NCBI GenBank assembly: GCA_900169235.1
Contig: FWCC01000064.1
Coordinates: 124,001 to 188,000 of the forward strand
DNA: 64,000 nucleotides
Source: Zarea fungicola
Taxonomy: Eukaryota > Ascomycota > Sordariomycetes > Hypocreales > Cordycipitaceae
Direction of reading: 5' to 3'
Shown here: positions 27,769 through 38,652 of the stretch, piece by piece
How positions within the stretch are numbered: the stretch's first letter is position 1
How the letters are laid out: the number at the start of each line of letters is the position of its first letter
The notes under the pieces: generated by a model
Databases searched by the model: none
The model's input: the letters and a program-made list of their open reading frames with translations, nothing else
Told to the model about the DNA's origin: nothing
Made by a program: the position numbers and the translations under genes

Positions 27769-28535
27769 CTAGGCTCTATAACCAAGGAACCGATTATTAT
27801 TCAAGGCTACAGCTGAAAAAGAACCCCTGCTGCTATCCGCGTCCAGCATCTTGGTGCAATGAATCATATGCTTTTCTGTATTATACCGACCCTCCACCCT
27901 AACCCCCAAGGATGCTGCGCGTATCGACTTACGCCAGTAGAAGAGGCAATGGACCAGATGCCAGCGGTGTGTTGCGTAAAAGGTACCGTCTCCTGGTTGG
28001 TCCGCGAGCGCACTGATATTTTCCTCGGATATCTCAGTTTTATGGCTCAAATCCGCCCAGTACGTCCATGTGCCGTTGGGGCCATTGCCAGATCGGTCAA
28101 ACAGCGCCGTCAGCTCCTCGTCTCGACAGTGTGGCGGGAGCCAGGCAGCGGCCAGCGTATCGTACTTGCAGTCGAGACTAATGGCTTCCGCAACAGATTT
28201 GCCGCAGCTACAACTTGGTACAAGAGAAGCTACCCGCACATGTTCAACAGCGGCGGGTTGGGCTTGGCCAGAAATGTGCTGGTAGAGTGTCATAAGGGTT
28301 GGGATGGCGAGTGCAAGTAAGATGACGTCTTTGAGAATGCTTGCGGCCTTTTGATAACTTCCAAAGTATCTCGGCCGCGCTCCTGGCTGTATAGTGGTAC
28401 TATATGCGGTTTCAATGTGGCCGAGGAGCAACTCTTCTTCGTCTTTCAATGCCTGGTTACTATCAATTTGATGGTGTAAGTGGGGGGCGACAATTTAAAG
28501 AAGGTGAATACCATTTACCTGTCTGGATCTGTCAT
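27769..28535 (-). CDS. UstYa-like (DUF3328-type) membrane protein with two HxxHC motifs
   Basis: 235 aa from two exons, 28535-28519 (17 nt) and 28459-27769. The 59-nt intron (GTAAAT...GATAG) joins MTDPD(S) to NQALKDEEELLLG. Without the tiny first exon the frame has no ATG at its head. A cytosolic tail of about 45 residues leads to one transmembrane helix (about 46-65, ILKDVILLALAIPTLMTLY). A lumenal domain with several cysteines (CSCGKS, LDCKYDTL, PPHCRDEEL) follows. The HxxHC motifs HLVHC (173-177) and HMIHC (203-207) are the signature of UstYa family oxidases and cyclases in fungal peptide and other secondary-metabolite pathways. N-glycosylation sequons NGT and NIS are present. The general layout (single helix plus two HxxHC) supports the family; the substrate is unknown. 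Neighbouring NmrA-like and Zn2Cys6 genes suggest a small accessory locus. Confidence 0.75.
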
Positions 28536-29496
28536 CGCAGACGCAATAAAACGCGGATGAGATTTTGAAGAGGCAAATAATAGTCAGGGCAAGGCTCTTG
28601 CGCTATAGATAAGATGGTTCCTTGGGCAAAACTAGTTCCAACACACGCGATTGCAACGCAGTGCAGCAAATTGCATTCTCAAAGGTCCCGATAACGAACC
28701 GCAACCACACCACATTTTCTCTTATTAAATTTTATGTAACATTAATATATATTTGGGGTTAATAGGCTGTGACGGTTGCCGCGGCTGATAGCACAAGTCA
28801 GACTACTCGAACCCAACCAATCACCAACCATTGTTGGCTGCGTCGTCGAGTAGCGTAGCAAAGGAATGTGTCTAGGCTGGTACAAATCGCTTGCTTGGGC
28901 TTGGCAACGAAAAAGCCGTTGAAAAAAAACTGTGCCTTGATACTCTTACAGGCACTACTCAAAGAAGCTAAGCCTAAATGTTGTCGTCGCGCCATGATCT
29001 CTTCAAACTGATTCGACTCTGGTGAACGTGCGTGAATCACTTTAATAAATGTGCTCGATAGTCTGCTTGTAGTTGACTACTTTCTTGCATACTTAACATG
29101 CAACCAAAAGCTAACTAATGAACTGAGTGCAATAAACACCAGCATTATGCAATTCCGTATAATCGACTACTTGTAGGCCGAATTTCCTTATAAAAAAAGG
29201 GAGAGAGAGAGATATGTCCTAGGCTCTGTAGCTTTTTATGGCCTTTTATTGCCTTTGGATTTGTTCTAAAAGCTATTTATGTTATTTATCGTGTCTTTTC
29301 GAGGATGCAGCAAACTGCCGCCTCGCCCTCATGAAACAGCCTTGCGAGCACAGTTAAGGGTGACCCACATTGAACCTAGCAGGGTTCCTCGACAGGAAAT
29401 GTCCACGACCATCATCAGTGTTTGTCAGACACTAGTTAGTTCCTGCATGATCATCATCTTTTTCATAATGCGCCTCTGAGGCACAGATCAATCAAT
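28536..29496. other. divergent intergenic region, UstYa-like / NPP
   Basis: Promoters of two divergent genes are expected here. There is a short GA run (about 29201-29212) and AT-rich stretches near 28720-28755. No CGGAGWWCCG site like those at 25.7 kb is visible. No gene or RNA is recognised. Confidence 0.5.
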
Positions 29497-31898
29497 ATGT
29501 CTATGAATCGACTAAAAACAGACACGGCGGTGCGACAGCGAGAGGGCTCTCTGCTCTCTCCCGTGGCTTACGATGACGACGCTGCGTCGCTACATTCTCG
29601 GAGTGACCAGGACACCGACAGCGATGACGATCAGCTACAGCAGGCGGCACGCAACAGTCGCGAACTGCGCGCTCATGACCGCATCGTCCTGATGGAAGAA
29701 GAGGAGATGGATCGTCTCGTCACCGACTCGCGAAAGAAAAAGGAGAGGGCGCGGCGCGGCTCCAATCTTGCCGTCCCGAACCCTCTCAACCTATTCCGTC
29801 GACCCAGTCTATCGAACATGTCCCAGTCTTCAGCAGCTAGCTCTACAGAGGACCTACATGTGGAGAGGCGTAAAGAGCGGCGCTCGAGGCGCCAACGCAA
29901 GAAGGAGGCGCTGCTGGAGCGCGCAGAACACGGCGAGGACGGAGAGCTGATGTACGAGATGGAGGAAGGGGGTATGAAGGAAGGCAGCATTACAGGCGAT
30001 AGCAGTGACCGATCCGACAGCGACGAAAAAGACAGGCGAAACATGGGGATGGTGGCACATGGGACTGCACAGCGGCGACGCAGCTGGAGACGCTGGGTCC
30101 TTATCCATTCGCTGATTGCGATTGGTTTCACCATCCTGGTGCTTGTCGCCTGGAAACTGTCCAAAGCAAAGCGGGCTGCGCCTGGCGGCTACGTTATCAA
30201 AGATCGACTTGTCAGTAATGGTTCAGCACTGTTTGGGCCTACGACATTGGTCATTAGCCTGGATGGCTTCCGCGCCGACTTTTTGCACCGGGGATTGACA
30301 CCGCGCCTAAATGCATTTGTCAAGGAGGGCATTTCACCAAAATATATGCTTCCTTCGTTTCCATCGGTCACGTTCCCAAACCACTATACACTCGCGACCG
30401 GTCTGTACCCAGAGGCGCATGGCATTGTTGGAAATACGTTTTGGGACCCCGAGATGAAGGCCGAATTCTACTACACAGACCCTGCGCGCAGCTTGGACCC
30501 AAAGTGGTGGGCAGGCGAGCCTTTTTGGGCTACAGCAGAGAAGCAGGATGTTCGCAGTGCTGTCCACATGTGGCCCGGCAGCGAGGCGCATATTCTCAAT
30601 ATTGAGCCCAGCATCATGGACAAGTACAACGGCAAGGAAAAGCTGGACAATAAAGTCACGAGAATCTTGCAGTTTCTTGACATGCCCGGCAAGGAAGACG
30701 AGTCTGTCGACCCTAAACACATGCGCCCGCAGCTGATTGCCGCATATGTGCCCGACGTCGACGCCGATGGCCACTTGTACGGCCCTAACAGCACGGAGAT
30801 CCGCACCACTATCCAGGCTGTGGATACGATGATGGACCAGATCTTCCAGGGTCTAGAAAAGCGCAACCTGACGAATATTGTCAATGTGGTTGTCGTGTCG
30901 GATCACGGCATGGCCACGACGGATAAGGCGCGTCTGCTGCAGCTCGAAGACCTTGTGGACACGAGCAAGATTGAGCACACAGACGGCTGGCCGCTGATGG
31001 GCTTGCGCCCCAAGAACGTAGAAGACACGCAATCACTGTATGATGGGCTCAAGGACAAGGCCAAGACGACGCCCGGCATTGAGGTGTACCTGAGGGACGT
31101 GGACATGCCGGAACGGTACCACTTTTCCAAGAATGAGCGGATTGCACCGCTGTGGATTGTTCCCAAGACGGGCTGGGCGATTGTGAAGAAGAGCGAATTT
31201 GACTTGGCGACGGTCGGGGCAGATGCAGTGTACCACCCGCGTGGTTTGCACGGCTACGACCATGAGCACCCGCTTATGAGGGCCATCTTTATCGCCAGAG
31301 GACCGGCATTCCCGCACCCGGCGAACAGCAAAATGGAGCCATTCCGTAAGTGTGCATTAACCGAGACGGAGTTGTTTTTTTTTTTTTCCTTTTTTAGGTT
31401 GGAGAGCATCGTGATACTGACTAGGGATGTGTAGAAAACATTGAGCTGTACAATCTGCTGTGTGACTCTGTGGGAATCACACCGGCACCAAACAATGGTA
31501 CATTGAGGCTACCGCTGAAGCCCATTGGCATCCATAGCTCGGAAGATGCTGTGGAAGAGCAGGATCCGGTGTCCACGGCAGACATTACGACAGAGGCGGC
31601 GCAGCCATCATCAACCGCTCAGGCCACGAGCGGCGGCAGCAGCAGTAGTGTCACAGATGCAGAGTCTTTGACGACTACACCAATGACGACAGAGACTGTA
31701 GCACCAACAGTGCCAGGGGAGACTGAGCAGCCACAGCAACCACAGAAACCAGAAGGTGGCAGCGACGATGATGATTCAGAGGATGAGAAACACTCGGGTC
31801 TCATCGGTTCGCTAGTAGGTGCGGTAGGGGATGCATGGTCCTGGATTACAGGGCAGGCAGGCAAAGTTTGGGATGACATAGTTGGTGGGGCAGAGTAG
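29497..31898 (+). CDS. type II membrane nucleotide pyrophosphatase/phosphodiesterase (NPP)
   Basis: Alkaline-phosphatase-superfamily enzyme hydrolysing nucleotide pyrophosphate or phosphodiester bonds; yeast Npp1/Npp2 act on extracellular nucleotides. Two exons, 29497-31345 and 31435-31898, give 770 aa, joining KMEPF-QNIELYNLLCDSVG. A long charged cytosolic region (1-200) with RRGS/RRPS-like sites precedes a signal anchor (about 201-219). Metal and catalytic residues are D256 (VISLDGF), nucleophile T292 (SVTFPNHY), VPDVDADGHLYGP, VVSDHGM and HGYDHEHPLMRAIF. The C-terminal 110 residues are Thr/Ser/Gln-rich, then Asp-rich, and end in an amphipathic stretch (GLIGSLVGAVGDAWSWITGQ). The start is the first ATG after an in-frame-free leader. 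Phosphate-scavenging function is family knowledge; control is not visible. Confidence 0.92.
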
Positions 31899-32971
31899 GG
31901 GCTGCATCAGGTATGAATTAAAATTACTGTTGCATTGTAAATGTTTTTTGGTATAAAGATTGGCGTTTGGGTTGTCTTATGTGGTGTAATTTCTACCGAA
32001 TTTTTTCTTCTATAGTGCATAGACAAGACACAGAATGGAATACGTGCATGAATATTCGTGACACAGTGAAGGGCGTGTGAAATCCGTCCACATAGGTGTG
32101 AATGACAAGTCGATGGCATAGAACGGACAAGTCTTTATTCTTTATTACTATTATTATTTTCTTCTTGAAAATCTTTTATTGTCACGCTGAGTGACCTTGT
32201 CAGACCTTGGGCTCTTCGACCTGCAAGGAGTCATGCTCACAATACTGGCAAGCCTCTGCTCTTGACTGTAAATGTATCCAGCAGGTTCATAGATAGTAGT
32301 TACAGTTCTCACTGTCAAGATAGGCAGCGAGACGTAGATGAATGATCAATCATTGTGGTGGCATGCAGCTTGCAACAACAAGCGTGGTTTCGTTGGAGCC
32401 TGGACCGCGCCAGCTGCTTCAGGCGGTCACAAGGTCACAAGTGCTCCCGTGGCTTCAGTGGCCTCGGCAGGGCTAAAACAAAGGCCGTTAGCGCCTAACC
32501 TGACAGCGCTTTCAGGGCACACGGAGCGCCAAAAGGCTCCCGCCAAAGGTCGATCCAGGCACAGTTTTAGCTATTCATAGCAAGTGGCGGGAAGTGAGCG
32601 TGTACCCACTAAAATAAAGTGAATATCTTCACACCCAACGCGTCTCCTCATCACGATCTCACGAAACGGCCTCCGTCGTACCATCACAGCAATTCCTGCC
32701 CCGAACGGGCTTCGATTTAAGAAAAAGGCGCTCGGCCCGCCATTTTCCACCCTCTCCATCGATCTTTTGAAACCTCTCACCGTCAAACTTTTGTAACATC
32801 TTACTCGTCAGAACCCACGCTACCTACGTCAGGGTCCACGTCCTTGGGTGTCGGCTAGGCGATGTGTGTGTCGCTGTCATAGCCTCGTTGTTGGCACTGC
32901 GCTTCACTCTCCCCCACGATAACTTTGCGTGTGCGGCGTTAATCGCCGTACACAAAGTTAAAGTGCCAAAA
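31899..32971. other. intergenic between NPP and ULS1
   Basis: About 1.1 kb holding the NPP 3' UTR and the ULS1 promoter/leader. An 80-codon frame at 32338-32580 is not convincing. No repeat or RNA gene seen. Confidence 0.5.
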
Positions 32972-35900
32972 ATGGCGACTCTGTCGCAAGAGATCAATAC
33001 CTTGAGGGAGGAGATTGGCTATCAGCACGCAATTCTCGCCTCGTTGCAAGGCTCGACCGATCCAAACCGCAGATATGACCAAGCAAAATGTCTACAAGAG
33101 ATTGAGCTTTTGCAGGCGAGACTGCTGCACATTCTACGTATGCACTTGAGCCTGGCAAAAGCAAACGGAAATGCAAATGCAAATGATTTCGGATGAAGTT
33201 GACTAACTCGTAAATCAAAGCAGGAGCAAATACCAGCCTCTCCAAGCCATCGCAATCGCAGTCGGGATCCCGAGCTGGTAGGTTCTGAGGATGCCTTCCT
33301 TTCACATAGATGCCCAAAATGACTCAAATACTGACTCTACTACAGTAAAAACGGAACCAGGATCTCATCATTCGACCGGTCTCCCCGCCACGCCCATCAA
33401 TCTCCCCAGCAGGAAGCGCGAGTTTGCCCATAGTGGAAGTCCGACAAGTCCCTCACGCCATTCAAGTTCAAAGTCACGAAGAACAGGGTCAATGACACCA
33501 GCAGTCAAAGCCGAAGCATTGGGCTCCATCAATGACATTATTGACTCGGACAACCTGGAGATTATTGATCTCACAGGGTACGTACAGTTTTGCCGTTTCG
33601 AAGCGACTTATGGAAGGTTTCTGCTAACAAAAACCAGCGATGACGTCGATAGTACCTCCAGTTACATTGCCGCTCAATTGCAGCAGGAAAGGATGGCGGC
33701 ACAGCAGCGCAGGGACCACGAGATGGCTAGGAACCTTTTCAGGCAGCCCGTTCCCCAGCAGCCAGCTCTCCTTGGCCTTAATAAAGACCCTCGATCTGAT
33801 CCACTTCAAAGACTCATGGCCAACGCTAGGACCAACGGTGCTCCGAGCTCGAGCTCTAGTGATCATGGATCCGGTGGCCTGAAAGTCGAATATCCAGGTT
33901 ACGGGCAGATTCCACCCGAACTGGGAAGTCCTCAGACTGCAGAGCATAATCGAAAACAGAATGACGCGTTAATTCGGTGTATACGGCCGGAGGAGGAGCA
34001 CCGACGACAGGCTCAAGTGAAGCACGAACGGAATGAACAGTTGCGCCAAGAATTGATGCAACGACGGGCTCAAATACAGCAGTGGCAGCAGCAAGGAATG
34101 CCTTCACATCATCTGCATGGTGTGCCGGGCGCTTTCCCTGCATCACCGCCTTATCCCGCAATGTCCAGGAGTGGTTCTAGCTCTTCAATGGGTAGCATCA
34201 TCAACCGGACGAGTGCTTTCTCGACTGGCAGTCTGCCGGGTTTTGGTTACCCGCCAATGTCAGATCGAATGTCTCACTTTCTCGACCTCACGGCCCAAGA
34301 CGAAAAGATAACGGACAAGGAACTGGAAGAACTACTGCAAAATATTCGCCCTGACATAGATATTCCTCTGGATGAACGTTGCGACCGCGTTGAGGGTATC
34401 AAACCGAGGCTTTACCACCACCAGGAGCTCGCCCTCAAGTGGATGCAGGAAAAAGAAGCAGGCACAAACAAGGGCGGCATCCTAGCAGATGATATGGGCT
34501 TGGGAAAGACCATTTCAACGCTAGCTTTGATGGTGTCGCGACGAGCCACAAAACGGCCCAAGGTAAGACAACTTGGCCAAATCCTCGCACATGGTGGGCT
34601 TGCAAGCTAACACGCATAGACAAACCTCATCATCGGCCCGCTCGCCCTGATTCGTCAATGGGAAGGCGAGATTCGCAGCAAGACAACATCTTCCCATAGA
34701 CTTTCTGTTTTCATCTACCATGGAAAGAAAACCACTATCGACGAGCTTCTTACCTACGATGTGGTGCTGACCACCTATGGCACCATTGCAACGGAGCTGA
34801 AAAAGCTGGAAACCTTCATCAGAGAGAATGCTGACAGGCAGATTGACTACAATGATCGGATGACGGCTACCAAGTTTCCCTTACTGCATCCTACCAAGGC
34901 AAATTTTTATCGTGTCATTCTCGACGAAGCTCAGTGTATTAAGAACAAAGAGACACAGACAGCAAAGGCTTGCCACCGTCTTCGTGCCACGTATCGTTGG
35001 TGCCTGACGGGTACTCCCATGATGAATGGTATTCATGAGCTTTATTCTCTCATTGCCTTTCTCCACATCAAGCCATACTCTTCGTGGGAACGCTTCCGCC
35101 AGCAATTCGGGGTTCTCTTTGGCAAACAGGGCGACGAGAAAACAGTTGCCATGGACAAACTGCGCGCTCTACTCAAGGCCATTATGCTCAGGCGAGAGAA
35201 AAACTCAATGCTGGACGGTAAGCTCATTCTGACACTGCCGCCCAAGACGGAGCAGGTCATATACGCGGAGCTTTCACCAGACGAACGGGACTTTTACAGA
35301 CAGCTTGAAGTGAAGGCCCAGGTTCAATTCAACAAATACCTGCGCGAAGGAAGCGTCGGAAAGAACTACTCGCACATTCTCGTACTTTTGCTGCGACTTC
35401 GCCAGGCATGTTGCCATCCACATTTGAATCTTGACGTCACCGATGCCGCGTCAGTGACCCCAGAACAGGTTCTTGACTTGGTCAAGAAGCTGGAGCCTAG
35501 CATAGTCGCCAGGATCAAGGCCGCAGAAGCATTTGAGTGTCCGATTTGCTATGATGCTGTAACCTCGCCGGCGTTCTTCATCCCATGCGGCCATGATTCC
35601 TGCAACCAATGCCTGAGCCGCATTTCGGATACTGCACAGTCCATGAACTTGCAGGAGGGCAACGAAAGCGACAAAGCTAAATGTCCTGTTTGCCGCGGGG
35701 CTTTTGACCCACGACAATGTTTTACATACGAGGCATTTAAACGCGTACACATGCCGGAAGCAGTCAATGTAGAAGCATCAGAAGATGACGATGAAGAGGA
35801 TTCTGACGACGACGACGACGACGACGCAGTACTAGTTAAAGATTGCGATAATAGTGATGCAGAGCGTGGCCATGACGATGATGCCGATGAACAGGGAAAT

Positions 35901-36845
35901 TTGGCCGGTTTCGTCGTTCCCGATGACATTGATCATTTCTTTAGTGAGTCTGAAAATGAAGGCGATGTGAAGCCCGTTGTAGCCAAGATGAAGGGCGAGT
36001 CTTCATTAGCACCCACAGCAGTCAAGTCTGAGCAGAATGAAGGCGAAGAAGAGGAAGAAAAGCGTCGCAAAGCCGAGATTAAGCAGGGCAAGCGAGCAGA
36101 CTTGGCAGCAACAAAGAAGAAGCCCGCGACGGAAAAGATCAAGGCCAAGAAGAGAGCAGGAAAGAAGAAGGCGGGAAAGAAGAAGGAAGGGGCCACTAAG
36201 ACGGATATCAAACCCTCTATGCTCAAGGAGCTACGAATCCAGGCCCGCAAGAGCCGCGAGGCCTACCGCAAGTACATGGCCTACCTGCGCTTAACGTGGC
36301 TCCCCGCGGCCAAGGTGACGGAGTGCGTGCGCCTCATCAAGGAAGCCGAGGCACAAGGGCGGCAGACGATTGTCTTTTCGCAGTGGACGCTACTGCTCGA
36401 TCTAGTCGAGGTGGCCATTGAGCACGAAGACTTCAATTGCAAGCCACGGCGCTACGACGGTGGCATGACAGGCGAGGAGCGCAATGCTGTTGCCACCGCC
36501 TTTCAGGACAAAAGTCGCAAAGACGCGACGGTGATGCTCATCTCACTGCGCGCAGGCAATGCCGGGCTCAACTTGACCTCGGCGACGCGCGTCATCATCA
36601 TGGATCCCTTTTGGAATCCGTTTATTGAGATGCAGGCCGTCGACCGCGCCTACCGCATTGGACAACAGGAACCTGTAGAGGTATTTCGTATCCTCACCCA
36701 GGAAACGGTCGAGGATCGGATTGTGGAGCTCAAGGAGAGGAAGCAGTCGATGGTGGAAGCCGCTCTCGATGAGGCGGCGAGTGCCAAAATCGGACGGCTG
36801 GGTGTAAATGAACTCAAATTCTTGTTCAAGAGACACGATGATTAG
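32972..36845 (+). CDS. ULS1: ULS1/RIS1-type SNF2 translocase with RING finger (SUMO-targeted)
   Basis: SWI2/SNF2 DNA translocase with an embedded RING, the layout of yeast Uls1 and fission yeast Rrp1/Rrp2, which act on SUMOylated chromatin proteins. Five exons are proposed: 32972-33137, 33224-33277, 33310-33577, 33638-34562 and 34620-36845, giving 1212 aa. The N-terminus (LSQEINTLREEIGYQHAI) is a coiled coil, followed by a SUMO-interacting motif (EIIDLTG, about 157-163). Helicase motif I is LADDMGLGKT (about 446-455) and motif II is DEAQ (about 573). The RING runs about 778-842 (CPIC, CGHDSCNQC, CPVC). A long Asp/Glu stretch (about 855-905) and a Lys-rich stretch precede the helicase C domain, with VDRAYRIGQ as motif VI. 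The second intron would be only 32 nt, so the extreme N-terminus is less certain. The 60-nt third intron lacks stops. Confidence 0.9.
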
Positions 36846-38630
36846 GCCTGCTTTCTTGCCCGCCTGTTGCTACAAACTCTCTGTCTTCCTTTAGCTTTCT
36901 TGCTTCTTTCTCTGATATCATTCCGTGTACAGGGTGCTGCCTTTACATGCTGGAACTTTTCAATATTGTCTGGCTTTAACTTTTTGGGCGGGTTAACGAA
37001 AACGCGAACAGGGCATAACGAGGATTATAAGTTTTTTTATCTATATTAGCGATCATGGCTTCTTTCTGTTTAATCGCAAGGGACAATCAGGCACATGATA
37101 TTTTATGTAAAATGAACTGAGATGGTATTCTGTGCGAAGTATTGCATCCCTCTTCCAGTCCCCCTCTGTAGTTGCGTTCTTGTGTAACACCGCCATTGCC
37201 AAGAAAATTAAAGATTTGCTTGGTTTTGTCTTCTACATCACCATCGTCATTTCGTCGTCATTGTACTCGGTCAAGGGTCTTGGGAAGGAATGGATTTTTT
37301 AAAAACAAAACAAAGCTCGGCACCCGACGACACTGGGTGCGGAAGTCGGCTTGACGGGACTCAGTTGATAATTGACTTTGGGGCGTTTAAGCGCACTGCA
37401 GAGAAGGGAGGGGGGGCGGGAATCGAAGAAGAAGCATTAAATATTAAATATTAACTTGGTGAATGATTTGACCACAGTGATTGTGTCATCATTCCCGTAC
37501 CAGATGGAGACAAAAGGAAACCATCCCATTGTAGTGGGCGGGAGCTTGGCAAAAGCCCGCCGACATCCGCATCAGAGGCTACCCTATAGCCTCTTTACCT
37601 AACACTGTAACCAGACAAGTCCAGCAAAAATATTGTCTTTCTCTCGCTCTTTCTTCAGTCGACTCTAGTCTAGGTTGTGTGCTTTTTCTTTTCTTTTCGT
37701 TTTTAATGTTGATAAAAAAAACAGATGAAGTGAAGCCCGGAGTGAGGGAGCGGCGATACGGGCTGAGCTCCATAGACCGACAGCCGCGAAATGGAGAGGA
37801 TTTTCAAGCGTCAGCCTCACATGTATATTGTGCCAAACGAGGGCAATTCCCTTCCGAGTGGCTATTTCCAGTGATGGCAAGGCCACTAATTCACCACCGT
37901 GCTGGGAGATGTTGGAAAGTGCCGAAGAAGGATTTTGGGACAAGCCGAGTCTGACCTTGGCTGATTTCGAGTACCAGTAAAGGGGGGCATATCGGGATAT
38001 TTATTACGTACTGCCCGGCCTCTCTACTACGATGCAGGCAGATGATAGATCGTTTGCCTACGGCGTGTACCGTCTCCCATAACGAGTTGGAACAAGGACG
38101 ACCTGTCCTACCCAATCCGTTGTGTAGGGAATATTTGGTACGGTCACTTGGTTCCACAAACAGCATCATCATTAGCAACACTTAACCACCCCCCCCTCCC
38201 CCCTCCCCCTCAAAAAAGGATCGTGAAAACCCCGTGGGGAAGAAAGCAGCCAGCCGGAACAAAAAATAAATCTGACATCGAACGGCCATTATTGCTTCAA
38301 CGTGGGGAGATGGAGGGAAAGAGGAGAAAAACCTGCCTCGTGTTACTTACTTCCTGGGGTAAATGCCCGTGTTAGCCGATGTGAAGCGAGATGGGGGTAG
38401 TGGTCGGGCTGAGCTGGCGCCTGGGGAAAAGGGGGCCTTTGCATTTTCGTTTGTCATAGCTATTGAAAACCAAATCTTACCCAGAGCAGCAGAGACATCT
38501 TGATGTGCAAACACTCGCACTGGCGTATTTTATGCGGGTTGCCCTCGAAAAGCTCACTGGCACACTGTGCCGAGCGAGGGGCCGGTCATGATACACTTGC
38601 GCTCTGCCACCGCCCTATCCATTGCCGCCA

Positions 38631-38652
38631 CTGCCCGTCTTCCGACGGGCAG
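38631..38652. repeat. perfect short inverted repeat (hairpin)
   Basis: CTGCCCGTC, loop TTCC, GACGGGCAG: a 9-bp GC-rich stem with a 4-nt loop, in otherwise featureless DNA. No U-tract follows and no role is assigned. Confidence 0.6.

Noticed and set aside
29358..29385. GGGTGACCCACATTGAACC, reminiscent of 5S rRNA or tRNA control boxes
   Set aside because: Only short local similarity; flanks do not continue the 5S consensus or fold as a tRNA.
28536..29496. Search for a repeated RiPP precursor next to the UstYa-like gene
   Set aside because: No repeated short peptide with KR/KK spacers was found on either strand in 24-32 kb.
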